Shown here: in pieces, positions 25,358 through 34,164 of the stretch
Layout of the letters: each line of letters opens with the position of its first letter
Numbering within the stretch: position 1 is the first letter of the stretch
From: Rhabdobacter roseus
GTDB lineage: Bacteria > Bacteroidota > Bacteroidia > Cytophagales > Spirosomataceae
Direction: 5' to 3'
NCBI RefSeq assembly: GCF_014202275.1
Contig: NZ_JACHGF010000005.1
Coordinates: 255,789 to 319,788 of the forward strand
DNA length: 64,000 bases
Notes under the pieces: model-generated
Told to the model about the DNA's origin: nothing
What the model saw: the letters and a program-made list of their open reading frames with translations, nothing else
Databases searched by the model: none
Program-made: the position numbers and the translations under genes

Positions 25358-25953
25358 AGCTACTGGATGTCCTCATCCTGATTCCGCTGCTGTGGGGGGC
25401 CGTCAATGGCTACCGCAAAGGTTTACTGATCGAGATCATCGGGGTAGTAGGCTTTGTGGTAGCCATGATCGTCGGCTTTAAGTTTCTGGGCCTGGGCATG
25501 GAGATCCTGGCCCCGCACCTGAGCGCTACCCTGGCGCGGCGGATACTTCCCTACATTGGCTTTTCGGTTATCTTTTTTCCTACCATTTTTCTTTTAAATC
25601 AATTTGGCTATTCCATCCGTCGATCCCTTCGGTACACCATCCTGGGTACTTTCGACAGCCTGGCCGGCGCGGTGGTTGGTATATTTACGTGGGTGTTCGG
25701 AACGAGCGTATTCTTTTGGTTGTTAAGTACCATCGGAGTGAAAATCCCCGCGCATCGAACCGAAGGTACCTACCTGTTTCCGCTGATCGTGCCCGTGGCA
25801 CCCACGGTCATTACGGCGGCCGTCAACTGGATGCCCGCTGGTAGCCAGCTGATCCGGGACTGGAAACAGGAGTACCTGGGATGGCACCAAAATCAAACCC
25901 CGAATCCGGTGGGTATCGTACCGCAACAGCATGATTCCTTCCCACCAGCCTAA
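25354..25953 (+). CDS. CvpA-family membrane protein
   Basis: This 199-residue inner-membrane protein begins MKLLDVLILIPLLWGAVNGY, the CvpA pattern, and has four hydrophobic segments in the first 125 residues. CvpA homologues are linked to colicin V production and to resistance against bile and other envelope stress; the mechanism is unclear. The ATG overlaps the yqeY stop (ATGA). The C-terminal 50 residues are polar. Confidence 0.85.
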   Translation: MKLLDVLILIPLLWGAVNGYRKGLLIEIIGVVGFVVAMIVGFKFLGLGMEILAPHLSATLARRILPYIGFSVIFFPTIFLLNQFGYSIRRSLRYTILGTFDSLAGAVVGIFTWVFGTSVFFWLLSTIGVKIPAHRTEGTYLFPLIVPVAPTVITAAVNWMPAGSQLIRDWKQEYLGWHQNQTPNPVGIVPQQHDSFPPA

Positions 25954-25976
25954 AAAGTACCTACTGACGATACCCT

Positions 25977-27026
25977 ATGGAAAAGCGCGACATTCGCAAA
26001 CTAACGACGGAACAAATCAAAACCTGGCTTACCGAGCAGGGCGAGCAGGGCTTTCGGGCCAAGCAAATCCACGAGTGGCTCTGGAAGAAATCCGCCCGCT
26101 CCTTTGCTGAAATGACCAACCTGTCGCTGAAAACGCGAGAACTCCTCGACCAGCACTTTGCCATCTACTCGCTCACGACTGCCCGGCAGCAGCAAAGCCA
26201 CGACGGCACCATCAAGTCGGCCTTTCAGCTGCACGACAGCCACTTGGTCGAGGGGGTACTTATACCCGCCACCGACCGCATGACGGCCTGCGTGAGCAGC
26301 CAGGTAGGTTGCTCACTCACCTGTAAGTTTTGCGCTACGGGCTACATGGATCGCAAACGCAACCTCGAAGCGGGCGAAATCTACGACCAGGTGGTGGAGA
26401 TAGCGCGGCAGGCCGAGGGTAGTTTTGGCGCTCCGCTGACCAACATCGTGTACATGGGCATGGGCGAGCCGCTGCTCAACTACGCCAACATGATGCAATC
26501 CATCGAGCACATCACTTCCCCGCAGGGCCTGGGGATGTCGCCGAAGCGGATCACCGTATCCACGGCGGGTATTGCCAAGATGATCAAAAAGCTGGGTGAT
26601 GACCAGGTACGCTTCCGGCTGGCGCTGTCGCTGCACGCCGCCAACGACACCAAGCGCAACCAGATCATGCCCATCAACGAGAGTAATTCCCTGGACAACC
26701 TGGCCGAAGCGCTCAACTACTTTTATAAAAAAACGGGCAACCGGATTACGTTTGAGTACATCGTTTTCAACAACTTCAACGATTCCTTGCAAGACGCCAA
26801 AGAGCTGTGGGAATTTACGAAGCGTGTACCGGCCCGCGTCAACATCATCGAGTACAACCCCATTGCCGAGGCCGATTTCCGCAATACCGGTGCCGATAAG
26901 CTGGATCAATTCGCGGCTTTTCTGGAAGACCGGGGCGTAACGGTGAGCATCCGGCGGAGCCGGGGCAAGGACATCGACGCCGCCTGTGGGCAGCTGGCCA
27001 ATAAGTCGGAAGCACTAAAAACGTGA
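25977..27026 (+). CDS. rlmN: 23S rRNA/tRNA adenine-C2 methyltransferase RlmN
   Basis: This 349-residue radical-SAM enzyme methylates A2503 of 23S rRNA and A37 of some tRNAs. The 4Fe-4S ligands are Cys112, Cys116 and Cys119 in GCSLTCKFCATGYMD. The conserved Cys105 precedes them, and the second catalytic Cys lies in IDAACGQLA near residue 340. The motif MGMGEPLLNY is present. It follows cvpA by 23 bases, so it probably belongs to the same operon. Confidence 0.95.
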   Translation: MEKRDIRKLTTEQIKTWLTEQGEQGFRAKQIHEWLWKKSARSFAEMTNLSLKTRELLDQHFAIYSLTTARQQQSHDGTIKSAFQLHDSHLVEGVLIPATDRMTACVSSQVGCSLTCKFCATGYMDRKRNLEAGEIYDQVVEIARQAEGSFGAPLTNIVYMGMGEPLLNYANMMQSIEHITSPQGLGMSPKRITVSTAGIAKMIKKLGDDQVRFRLALSLHAANDTKRNQIMPINESNSLDNLAEALNYFYKKTGNRITFEYIVFNNFNDSLQDAKELWEFTKRVPARVNIIEYNPIAEADFRNTGADKLDQFAAFLEDRGVTVSIRRSRGKDIDAACGQLANKSEALKT

Positions 27027-27111
27027 TAATCAGCCCCGGGAAGAAGTACCTTGGGGCGGGTACTTTCACGCGCCTTAACAATTTCTTAACATACAAGCGG
27101 TAAAGATTGAG

Positions 27112-27119
27112 TAGTTTTG
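27112..27119 (+). promoter_or_regulatory. TAnnTTTG element before the phosphate transporter
   Basis: TAGTTTTG fits the -7 consensus exactly. No matching TTTG lies 19 bases upstream. The implied leader to the ATG at 27174 is about 45 bases. Confidence 0.35.
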
Positions 27120-27173
27120 CGCCGCCTTTTTTGGGTTAAAGAGCTTCTTACGTATCACCTTTCTCCTCTCCTC

Positions 27174-28595
27174 ATGTTTGGCTTAGAAACCGACATTTTT
27201 CTTCTTCTGGCGTTTAGTCTCTTCGCCGCCTGTGCTTTTGAGTTTGTCAACGGATTTCACGATACCGCCAATGCTGTGGCGACGGTAATCTATACCAATT
27301 CGCTGAAACCCAACGTGGCCGTCGTGTGGTCGGGGCTCTGCAACTTCCTGGGGGTGTTTTTCGGCGGCATTGCCGTAGCGATGGGTATTGTGAACCTGCT
27401 GCCCGTGGAGCTCCTGATTGACCAAAACGTATACCACAGCGTGGCCATGGTCATGGCGCTGCTCTTCAGCGCCATCATCTGGAACCTGGGTACCTGGTAC
27501 TTTGGCTTGCCCAGCTCCAGCTCCCACACGCTCATTGGCTCCATCCTGGGCGTGGGGTTGGCCTTTACCTTCATGCCCGAAAATACCCGCGGCTCGGGCG
27601 TCAACTGGACCAAGGCCGAAGAGATTTTTATTTCGCTGCTGGCCTCGCCGCTGTTTGGTTTTTCGCTGGCTATTATTCTGATGTTTATCCTGCGGAGGGT
27701 ACTTGACAAACCCCTGCGCAATATTGTGTTCAGCGAGCCTAAGAAAAACCAGCCGCCTCCCACCTGGATTCGCGGCATCCTGATCGCCACCTGCACCATG
27801 GTGAGCTTCTTTCACGGCTCCAACGACGGCCAGAAGGGCGTGGGCCTGGTGATGCTAATCCTGATCGGGATCACGCCGACCTACTTTGCCCTCGATGCCG
27901 ACAAAGACCCCCGGGAAATCCAGGCCAACATCACCCGGATCGAGCGGAGCGTCAGCCGCATTGATACCATGCTGCTTTCGGGCAAAAACCGCGCGAACAT
28001 TCGCGAGGTTAAGCGGGAAATTTCGTCGCTAAGTACCCAGCTAAGTACCCAGCTGGTAGGCAACGCCCTGCCCGAAGGCGAACGCCTCAACGCCCGTAGA
28101 TCGCTGCTGCTCATCAGCCGTAACGTCAAGGAGGTACTTGATAGTGAAAACGTAAACCTCAGCTCGGCCGAAATCGTGGACCTTAAGAAGCAGGTTAATG
28201 AGAAGGAGGGCGTGCGGCGCTTTACCGACTACGCCCCCGATTGGGTGATCCTCATGATCTCGCTCTCGCTGGGGCTGGGTACCATGGTGGGCTGGAAACG
28301 CATTGTGATTACCATTGGCGAAAAAATCGGGAAGCAGCACCTCACCTACGCCCAGGGTGCTTCGGCCGAGCTCGTGGCGGCCAGTACCATCGGGGCGTCG
28401 TCGTGGCTGGGTTTGCCGGTTAGTACCACCCACGTGCTGTCGTCGGGTATTGCCGGTACCATGGTAGCCAACAAAGGCATCAAAAACCTCCAGGCGGGTA
28501 CCGTTCGTAACATCGTGATTGCCTGGATCCTGACGCTGCCCGTGACGATGTTTTTGTCGGGTACCCTCTACGCATTCCTGCGCTGGATTCTCTAA
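27174..28595 (+). CDS. PiT-family inorganic phosphate transporter
   Basis: This 473-residue inner-membrane symporter has the two PiT signatures: FEFVNGFHDTANAVATVIYT near residues 23-42 and the later SFFHGSNDGQKGVGLVMLIL near residue 212. The inverted-repeat membrane domains flank a polar cytoplasmic loop of about 130 residues (about 240-370), which holds a 12-bp tandem duplication encoding LSTQLSTQ. The TTG-initiated extension to 27117 has no membrane or family character, so I start at the ATG at 27174. Monovalent phosphate with H+ or Na+ is the usual cargo. Confidence 0.9.
   Translation: MFGLETDIFLLLAFSLFAACAFEFVNGFHDTANAVATVIYTNSLKPNVAVVWSGLCNFLGVFFGGIAVAMGIVNLLPVELLIDQNVYHSVAMVMALLFSAIIWNLGTWYFGLPSSSSHTLIGSILGVGLAFTFMPENTRGSGVNWTKAEEIFISLLASPLFGFSLAIILMFILRRVLDKPLRNIVFSEPKKNQPPPTWIRGILIATCTMVSFFHGSNDGQKGVGLVMLILIGITPTYFALDADKDPREIQANITRIERSVSRIDTMLLSGKNRANIREVKREISSLSTQLSTQLVGNALPEGERLNARRSLLLISRNVKEVLDSENVNLSSAEIVDLKKQVNEKEGVRRFTDYAPDWVILMISLSLGLGTMVGWKRIVITIGEKIGKQHLTYAQGASAELVAASTIGASSWLGLPVSTTHVLSSGIAGTMVANKGIKNLQAGTVRNIVIAWILTLPVTMFLSGTLYAFLRWIL
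28029..28052 (+). repeat. 12-bp tandem duplication inside the phosphate transporter gene
   Basis: The unit ctaagtacccag occurs twice without a gap (28029-28040 and 28041-28052), keeping the frame. Each unit contains the AAGTACC word. Confidence 0.9.
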
Positions 28596-28631
28596 GTACC
28601 TCCCGGTACTTTCTATCTGGTACTTTCCAAG

Positions 28632-28656
28632 GCCCGGCGGTTCGCCGGGCTTTTTT
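28632..28656 (+). terminator. Terminator of the phosphate transporter gene
   Basis: A perfect 7-bp GC-only stem (28632-28638 with 28644-28650) has a five-base loop and is followed by six T residues. Confidence 0.92.
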
Positions 28657-28757
28657 GGGTACCTGGCCCCCAGGAAACTATCTGGGTTCTGGAACGTTAT
28701 TGCTTATAGAGCAAGCACCCGAACTTTTAAAACGGAAATCAGCCCGTACTTTTTTAG

Positions 28758-28765
28758 TAAGTTTG
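28758..28765 (+). promoter_or_regulatory. TAnnTTTG element before nadA
   Basis: TAAGTTTG fits the Bacteroidota -7 consensus. The -33 region is weak. A start near 28772 would give a leader of about 35 bases to the nadA ATG at 28807. Confidence 0.45.
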
Positions 28766-28806
28766 TATCGCTTTAAAGTACTTTATTAGTAAGCATCCCT
28801 TTCACC

Positions 28807-29808
28807 ATGAGCATGAGTAGCATTCAGGAGCAGGTGGCACGTTATGGCTACGTTACCGAAGCCGTAGCCGACGACTTGGATTTAATAGCGGAAATCAACC
28901 GCCTGAAAAAAGAAAAAAACGCCGTCATTCTGGCGCATTATTACGTCGACGGCGCCATTCAGGACATAGCCGACTACATCGGCGACAGCCTGGGGCTTTC
29001 GCAGCAGGCCGCCGCTACGCCGGCCGACATGATCGTGTTTTGCGGGGTACACTTCATGGGCGAAACCGCCAAGGTACTTAGCCCCAACAAAAAGGTGGTC
29101 ATCCCGGACCTGAACGCGGGCTGCTCGCTGGCCGACTCCGCCCCGGCGGATAAATTTGCGGCTTTCAAGGCGCAGTACCCCGACCACCTCGTGATCAGCT
29201 ACATCAACTGCTCGGCGGAGATCAAGGCCCTGACGGACATTGTGTGTACCTCGTCCAACGCGCTGCAGATCGTCAATAGTTTACCCAAAGATCAGAAAAT
29301 CATCTTTGCGCCCGACGCCAACCTGGGCCGCTACGTGGCCCACAAAACGGGCCGCGACCTGGTACTTTGGGACGGCGCCTGCATTGTGCACATTGATATT
29401 TCGCGGGAAAAACTACAAAAGCTTCGCGAAGAAAACCCCGACGCGCTGCTCATAGCCCACCCCGAATGCAAGGAGGATATCCTGCTACAGGCCGACTTCG
29501 TGAGCTCCACCACGGGCCTGCTGAAGTTTGTGCAGGAATACCCGCACGACAAGTTTATTGTAGCTACGGAAGCGGGTATTTTGCACAAAATGAAGGAGTC
29601 GGTGCCGCACAAGAAGCTCATTCCGGCCCCCGCTACCGACAACAACACCTGCGCCTGCTCGGAGTGCCCTTACATGAAAATGAATACGCTCGAAAAGCTC
29701 TACAACGCGCTGCTCTACGAGCAGCCGGAGATCATAGTACCAGAAAATACCCGGCTGAAAGCGTACGCCTCCGTGGCCCGAATGCTGGAGCTGAGTAAAG
29801 GGATTTAA
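28807..29808 (+). CDS. nadA: Quinolinate synthase
   Basis: This 333-residue enzyme makes quinolinate from iminoaspartate and dihydroxyacetone phosphate in NAD synthesis, using a 4Fe-4S cluster. [20 protein letters not shown] near residues 38-57 and the Cys-containing [16 protein letters not shown] and [19 protein letters not shown] are family hallmarks. It is followed by a small lipoprotein gene after 8 bases and by nadB, its metabolic partner, so the three are likely one operon. Confidence 0.95.
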   Translation: MSMSSIQEQVARYGYVTEAVADDLDLIAEINRLKKEKNAVILAHYYVDGAIQDIADYIGDSLGLSQQAAATPADMIVFCGVHFMGETAKVLSPNKKVVIPDLNAGCSLADSAPADKFAAFKAQYPDHLVISYINCSAEIKALTDIVCTSSNALQIVNSLPKDQKIIFAPDANLGRYVAHKTGRDLVLWDGACIVHIDISREKLQKLREENPDALLIAHPECKEDILLQADFVSSTTGLLKFVQEYPHDKFIVATEAGILHKMKESVPHKKLIPAPATDNNTCACSECPYMKMNTLEKLYNALLYEQPEIIVPENTRLKAYASVARMLELSKGI

Positions 29809-29816
29809 AAAATGGC

Positions 29817-30278
29817 ATGAGGTACCTTCCTTGGTTTGTGGGATTCCTAACCCTGCTGCCGGGCTGCCGCCAGTCGGCTACCGACGTGCACGAAGCCCAG
29901 CAACGGCTGACGGCCGTACCCCGGTGGTACCTGGAAGAAATCGCGATGGACGAAGTACCTGTGCTGCAAAAAGGCAAGCACCTGCCCCACATCAGCGGCG
30001 TGCGGTTTGATGTGTACCTGGACTGGGTGCAGTTTGGGCCCGATGGCTCGTTTGAAGGGCACTTCAAGGGTGCCGAAAGTACCCAGCGGTTTCAGTGGGA
30101 AGCTTACCCGGTGCAGAATGTCATTGCCCTGCGGGATTCCGTTACCAAAACCGGCGGCTGGAATATTTATCCGCGCAACGTATACGAAGATGTTTTTGAA
30201 ATGGAAACGCGAAGTACCCTCTATGACCCGCCGCGGGTCACGAAAGTAGCGTTGAAGTACCGCCGCCAAGCGCCTTAA
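29817..30278 (+). CDS. Small lipoprotein in the nad operon, unknown function
   Basis: Unrecognised protein of 153 residues with a short signal peptide ending in the lipobox LLPGC. The mature part has about 135 residues, is rich in aromatic residues and has no known motif. It lies between nadA (8-base gap) and nadB (54-base gap) on the same strand, an odd place for an exported protein. The start ATG at 29817 is close behind nadA, so translation may be coupled. Confidence 0.7.
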   Translation: MRYLPWFVGFLTLLPGCRQSATDVHEAQQRLTAVPRWYLEEIAMDEVPVLQKGKHLPHISGVRFDVYLDWVQFGPDGSFEGHFKGAESTQRFQWEAYPVQNVIALRDSVTKTGGWNIYPRNVYEDVFEMETRSTLYDPPRVTKVALKYRRQAP

Positions 30279-30332
30279 TTCGCCTTATAAAGTACCTTTT
30301 ATCAAAAGACACCGCCTGACATCCCTTGCCCT

Positions 30333-31925
30333 ATGCCCCAGTTTGATTTCCTTGTGATCGGTTCCGGCATCGCCGGACTCAGCTACGCCGCCAAGCTAGC
30401 CCGCCACTTCGAAGCCCGAAACGAGCCGGTTTCCATTGGTATTATTACCAAAGTACAGGCCGACGAAACCAACACCAAGTACGCCCAGGGCGGCATCGCG
30501 GCCGTGTGGGCCGAGTCGGATTCCTTCGAGAAACACATCGACGACACCATGGACGCCGGGGATGGCATCAACAAGCGGCAGATCGTGGAAATTGTGGTGA
30601 AGGAAGCGCCGGAGCGCATTCAGGAGCTCATCGACTACGGGACCCGCTTCGACAAAGTACCCGAGGGCGACTACGACCTGGCCAAAGAAGGTGGCCACTC
30701 CGACCACCGCATCCTGCATTTTAAAGACATCACGGGCGCGGAAATTGAGCGGGCTCTGCTGGACGAAATCAAAAGCCACCCGTCCATCCAGCTCTTTACG
30801 CACTACTACGCCGTGGAGCTCATCACGCAGCACCACCTGGGCGAGACCGTCTACCGCTACCGCGAGGACATCCAGTGCTACGGTGCCTACGTCCTGAACC
30901 GCGAAACTTCGGGGGTGGAGAAATTTCTGGCCAAAAGTACCCTGCTGGCTACGGGCGGCATCGGGAATATTTACCAAAGTACCACCAACCCCACCATCGC
31001 TACCGGCGACGGCATCGCGATGGCCTACCGCGCCAAGGGGATCTGTGACAACATGGAGTTTGTGCAGTTTCATCCCACGAGCCTACACCAGCCGGGCAAA
31101 AAACCTTCGTTTCTGATTTCGGAAGCGGTGCGGGGTTTTGGCGGCATCCTGAAACACGCCGACGGAAGTACCTTCATGGAGTACTACGACGACCGCCTCT
31201 CGCTGGCCCCGCGCGACATCGTGGCGCGCGCCATCGACTCCGAGATGAAGAAAAACGGGGTAGAGCACGTGTACCTCGACGTCCGCCACCTCGACTACAC
31301 CAAGTTTCTGGAACATTTTCCCAACATCACCGAGTACTGCCTAAACATCGGGATCGACGTTCGGAAAGACATGATTCCGGTGGTGCCCGCCCAGCACTAC
31401 CTCTGCGGGGGTATCAAAGTAGACGAGTGGGGCGAAACCAACATCAAACACCTGCACGCCGCCGGTGAGTGCGCCTGCACCGGCCTCCACGGGGCCAATC
31501 GCCTGGCCTCCAACTCCCTGCTGGAAGCCGTGGTGTTTGGCCACCGCGCCTACCTCAGCGCCCTGGAAAGCTTCTCCACCGCCCAGGTACCCGACCACAT
31601 TCCGGAATGGGACGACTCCGGTACGACGCACCCCGAAGAAAACGTACTCGTGACCGAAATGACCCGCGAGCTGAACAGCATCATGTCCAACTACGTGGGG
31701 ATTGTGCGTACCTACCGCCGGATGAAACGCGCCTACGACCGCCTGCAATTGCTGCACGAAGAGCACGAACAACTCTACCGGGAGTCGAAGGTATCGGTGC
31801 CGATCTGTGAGCTGCGCAACATGATTACGGTGTCGTACCTGGTGCTGAAAATGGCCATGGCCCGCCGCGAAAACGTAGGCTTGCACTACAACCTCGACAA
31901 CCTGCGCCAAAGTACCCTGGCCTAA
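30333..31925 (+). CDS. nadB: L-aspartate oxidase
   Basis: This 530-residue flavoenzyme oxidises L-aspartate to iminoaspartate for NadA. The FAD motif DFLVIGSGIAGLSYAAKLAR is at residues 5-24. TKYAQGGIAAVW near 48-59, the Gly-rich LLATGGIGNIYQSTTNP, and GECACTGLHGANRLASNSLL in the FAD-binding end are all characteristic. The length is normal for the family. It is the last gene of the nadA operon. Confidence 0.95.
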   Translation: MPQFDFLVIGSGIAGLSYAAKLARHFEARNEPVSIGIITKVQADETNTKYAQGGIAAVWAESDSFEKHIDDTMDAGDGINKRQIVEIVVKEAPERIQELIDYGTRFDKVPEGDYDLAKEGGHSDHRILHFKDITGAEIERALLDEIKSHPSIQLFTHYYAVELITQHHLGETVYRYREDIQCYGAYVLNRETSGVEKFLAKSTLLATGGIGNIYQSTTNPTIATGDGIAMAYRAKGICDNMEFVQFHPTSLHQPGKKPSFLISEAVRGFGGILKHADGSTFMEYYDDRLSLAPRDIVARAIDSEMKKNGVEHVYLDVRHLDYTKFLEHFPNITEYCLNIGIDVRKDMIPVVPAQHYLCGGIKVDEWGETNIKHLHAAGECACTGLHGANRLASNSLLEAVVFGHRAYLSALESFSTAQVPDHIPEWDDSGTTHPEENVLVTEMTRELNSIMSNYVGIVRTYRRMKRAYDRLQLLHEEHEQLYRESKVSVPICELRNMITVSYLVLKMAMARRENVGLHYNLDNLRQSTLA

Positions 31926-31969
31926 GAGATTCAAAGTACCTTTAAAGGCGACCATAGGGGTACTTTGGT

Positions 31970-32004
31970 AAAAAAACTCCCGGAAGGTACCTCTTCCGGG
32001 AGTT
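31970..32004 (-). terminator. Terminator of the haloperoxidase-like gene
   Basis: A perfect 12-bp stem (31975-31986 with 31993-32004) has the loop gtacct. On the minus strand it is followed by seven T residues. It lies just behind the stop at 32014 and may also end the convergent nadB transcript. Confidence 0.9.
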
Positions 32005-32013
32005 GATGAATGC

Positions 32014-33387
32014 TTAGTGGGTAGCCGCCACTACCTCCTCTTTGCGCTTGCGGGTTTTTACATTTTGCCATACCCACTCCCCTATTTTTTCACCCAGACG
32101 GGTACCTTCCTCCACGCCGTCGCGGAAGTGGATGCCGCCGTACAGCCGACTGTAGGAAGCGTCCCAGTAAGCTTCTTTAAACGACTTGAAGGATTTCACT
32201 CCGTGGCCGTACTTCTTTTCGGTGGTGTCGGTGAAGGCCACGTTGTCGCCGAGTAGGTGCGTTAGTATGGTGCCGCAGGAGGCCGAGATCGAGCTGTGCC
32301 CGCTGACGTACTCCGGGAAGGGTGGCGTTTCGAGGTAGGGCCGCCAGTTGGGGTCCCAGCCGTTGTTGATCACCGTCTCGGGCCGGATTCGGACGCTCCG
32401 GTACTTCTCGCTCCAGCAGGAAACAAAAGCCTCAAAAAGCGACAGCGCCCCCAGCGTATAGGTCTCCGTGGTCTGCATCAGGTCCAGCTTTTTGTCCGTT
32501 GTAGCAATGCGCGTGATGGCCAGCCAGTGCCCGGCGGGGGTCATTTTTTTATTGGCAAACATCACGTGCCCCACCACGTTGGTCACGAAGGCGTTGTCGT
32601 CCCAGAAGTAGGCGGTGGTCCGCTGCTCTTCGGTTAGGTTTTTGCCAATGTCGTACACCTCCATGGTGAGCTTCATGAACGCACTATTTTTGGCTAAATC
32701 ATATTTAGCCGGCGACGGGCACCGAAACTGGTTGACGGAATCCATCGTGAACGAACGGACCGTGTTCCACATGGGCTCGCAGGCGTCGGCGTAGGCGGGC
32801 GGCGTAGGTACCCAGGTACCGGGCTCGTTGGTGACGGTGTAGCGGTAGCCGCGGATCTGCTTGTAGTTGTCCTTGGCCGAGTAGTCGAGTACGTGCTTGG
32901 CCACCTGCTCGCCGTAGGCAATGGAGCGTTCGTAGACGTCGTCGGGCATGCCCATGGCCTGGTACTTTTTGAAGAAATCCTTCTCGTAGTTGTCCCACAA
33001 GTCGGAGGAGAACGTCAGCGCGCGCCCTACCACCGTGAACGCCTTCACACTCGCCAGCGGGAAGCAGTACTCCTGCCCGGTCACGGGTGGGGGCGTAGCC
33101 TCAAACTGGTTGAGCTGCCCACCCAGCGACTGGTACTCGGGGTAGGCCGGGGCCAGGGCTTCGTAGGCCGCCAGGAAGGAGTAGCTGTAAATACGGCTCG
33201 CCACGGGTGGTTTGAAAATATCGTGAATGATGACGTCCGTCAGGTGGGTGGCGGTTTCGTGCAGCAACATGGGGTCAGAGGCTTGCTGGTTGTATACGTC
33301 GGGAGGAGCCGTTTGCTGGCAGCCGTTGAGGGCCGTCATCGCCACCAGCGACAGGCCCAGGAGGAAATATCTTTTCATGAGGTTCAT
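32014..33387 (-). CDS. Vanadium-dependent haloperoxidase/PAP2-like lipoprotein
   Basis: This 457-residue exported protein has a signal peptide ending in the lipobox ALNGC. The PAP2/vanadium-haloperoxidase core is in the C-terminal third: PPFPEYVSGHSSISASCG near residues 365-382 (the conserved PSGH-type motif) and SRLYGGIHFRDGVEEG near 420-435, which carries the second active-site His. The mostly helical N-terminal part matches haloperoxidase relatives of Bacteroidota. It may act as a haloperoxidase or as an acid phosphatase; the sequence alone does not decide. It ends the minus-strand block with susCD and the ASPIC/UnbV genes. Confidence 0.82.
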   Translation of the reverse strand: MNLMKRYFLLGLSLVAMTALNGCQQTAPPDVYNQQASDPMLLHETATHLTDVIIHDIFKPPVASRIYSYSFLAAYEALAPAYPEYQSLGGQLNQFEATPPPVTGQEYCFPLASVKAFTVVGRALTFSSDLWDNYEKDFFKKYQAMGMPDDVYERSIAYGEQVAKHVLDYSAKDNYKQIRGYRYTVTNEPGTWVPTPPAYADACEPMWNTVRSFTMDSVNQFRCPSPAKYDLAKNSAFMKLTMEVYDIGKNLTEEQRTTAYFWDDNAFVTNVVGHVMFANKKMTPAGHWLAITRIATTDKKLDLMQTTETYTLGALSLFEAFVSCWSEKYRSVRIRPETVINNGWDPNWRPYLETPPFPEYVSGHSSISASCGTILTHLLGDNVAFTDTTEKKYGHGVKSFKSFKEAYWDASYSRLYGGIHFRDGVEEGTRLGEKIGEWVWQNVKTRKRKEEVVAATH

Positions 33388-33520
33388 TGCTTTAAAATCA
33401 TCACAGGGTACTTGGCTCGTTGGGCCGTAGGCAAAGGTACCTACACGCCATCGATCCGTCCGAAGAGGGAGGGTACTTGCCCTTGCCTCCGGGTTGTTTT
33501 TTTAGAAGAAACCGATGATC

Positions 33521-34054
33521 TTAAAGGTACCTGGGCGGCGGCGTAGCCGGGCAGTGGTCCGAAGCGAGGAGCGTTGTGGCTACGCGGGGGTACTTTGTTC
33601 TTTCGGGCAGGCACTCCCACCAAAAGAAAGTCAGCACGCGCCGGGTCGAAAGGTAGTTTTTGCAAAAACCCGCGAATACTTTCAGCGTTTGGCTTGCGGG
33701 GGTACTTTCGGTATCCTGATGCAGTTGCTGCTGGATTTGCTCCGCCAGGGCCATAAACTGGTCCCGTGCGGTGAGGTTGGAGCGAAGTACCGTGTACAGG
33801 GAATCGTTTTGGTAGCGCTGCTCTACGATGTTGTAGAAATTCCCCTCGTACTGCACCAGCCCCGCCGGATCGTCGTTTTGCCAGGCCGCTACGTAGGGCA
33901 GCGAAAGGGGTACTTTGAGCAGCAGGTATTCGTCGCCGCTGTCGTTGGCCGTCGCTACCGGGTACTTTTCCTCCAGGCCCAATATCGCCACCGACTGCCC
34001 CAGCAGGTGGAGCAGCAGCAGTAACAATAGGCCGAGGGCGAACAAGGGCTTCAC
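33521..34054 (-). CDS. Exported or membrane-anchored protein of unknown function
   Basis: Unrecognised protein of 177 residues from a GTG start at 34054. A strongly hydrophobic, Leu-rich N-terminus (about 4-25) is a signal or anchor, followed by about 110 polar residues and a Pro-rich end. A similar layout is seen in small conserved proteins near TonB receptors, but I cannot name a family. It lies between the second ASPIC/UnbV gene and the haloperoxidase-like gene on the same strand. Confidence 0.55.
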   Translation of the reverse strand: MKPLFALGLLLLLLLHLLGQSVAILGLEEKYPVATANDSGDEYLLLKVPLSLPYVAAWQNDDPAGLVQYEGNFYNIVEQRYQNDSLYTVLRSNLTARDQFMALAEQIQQQLHQDTESTPASQTLKVFAGFCKNYLSTRRVLTFFWWECLPERTKYPRVATTLLASDHCPATPPPRYL

Positions 34055-34164
34055 AATTATACCAACTTGGGTTACGAAGTACCTAGCAAAGGTACTTTTT
34101 TAAGAAAAAGTTTACAACTACCCCCAGCAGAATCTTTCCCGCAAAGTACCTCAGGCGCACTACG

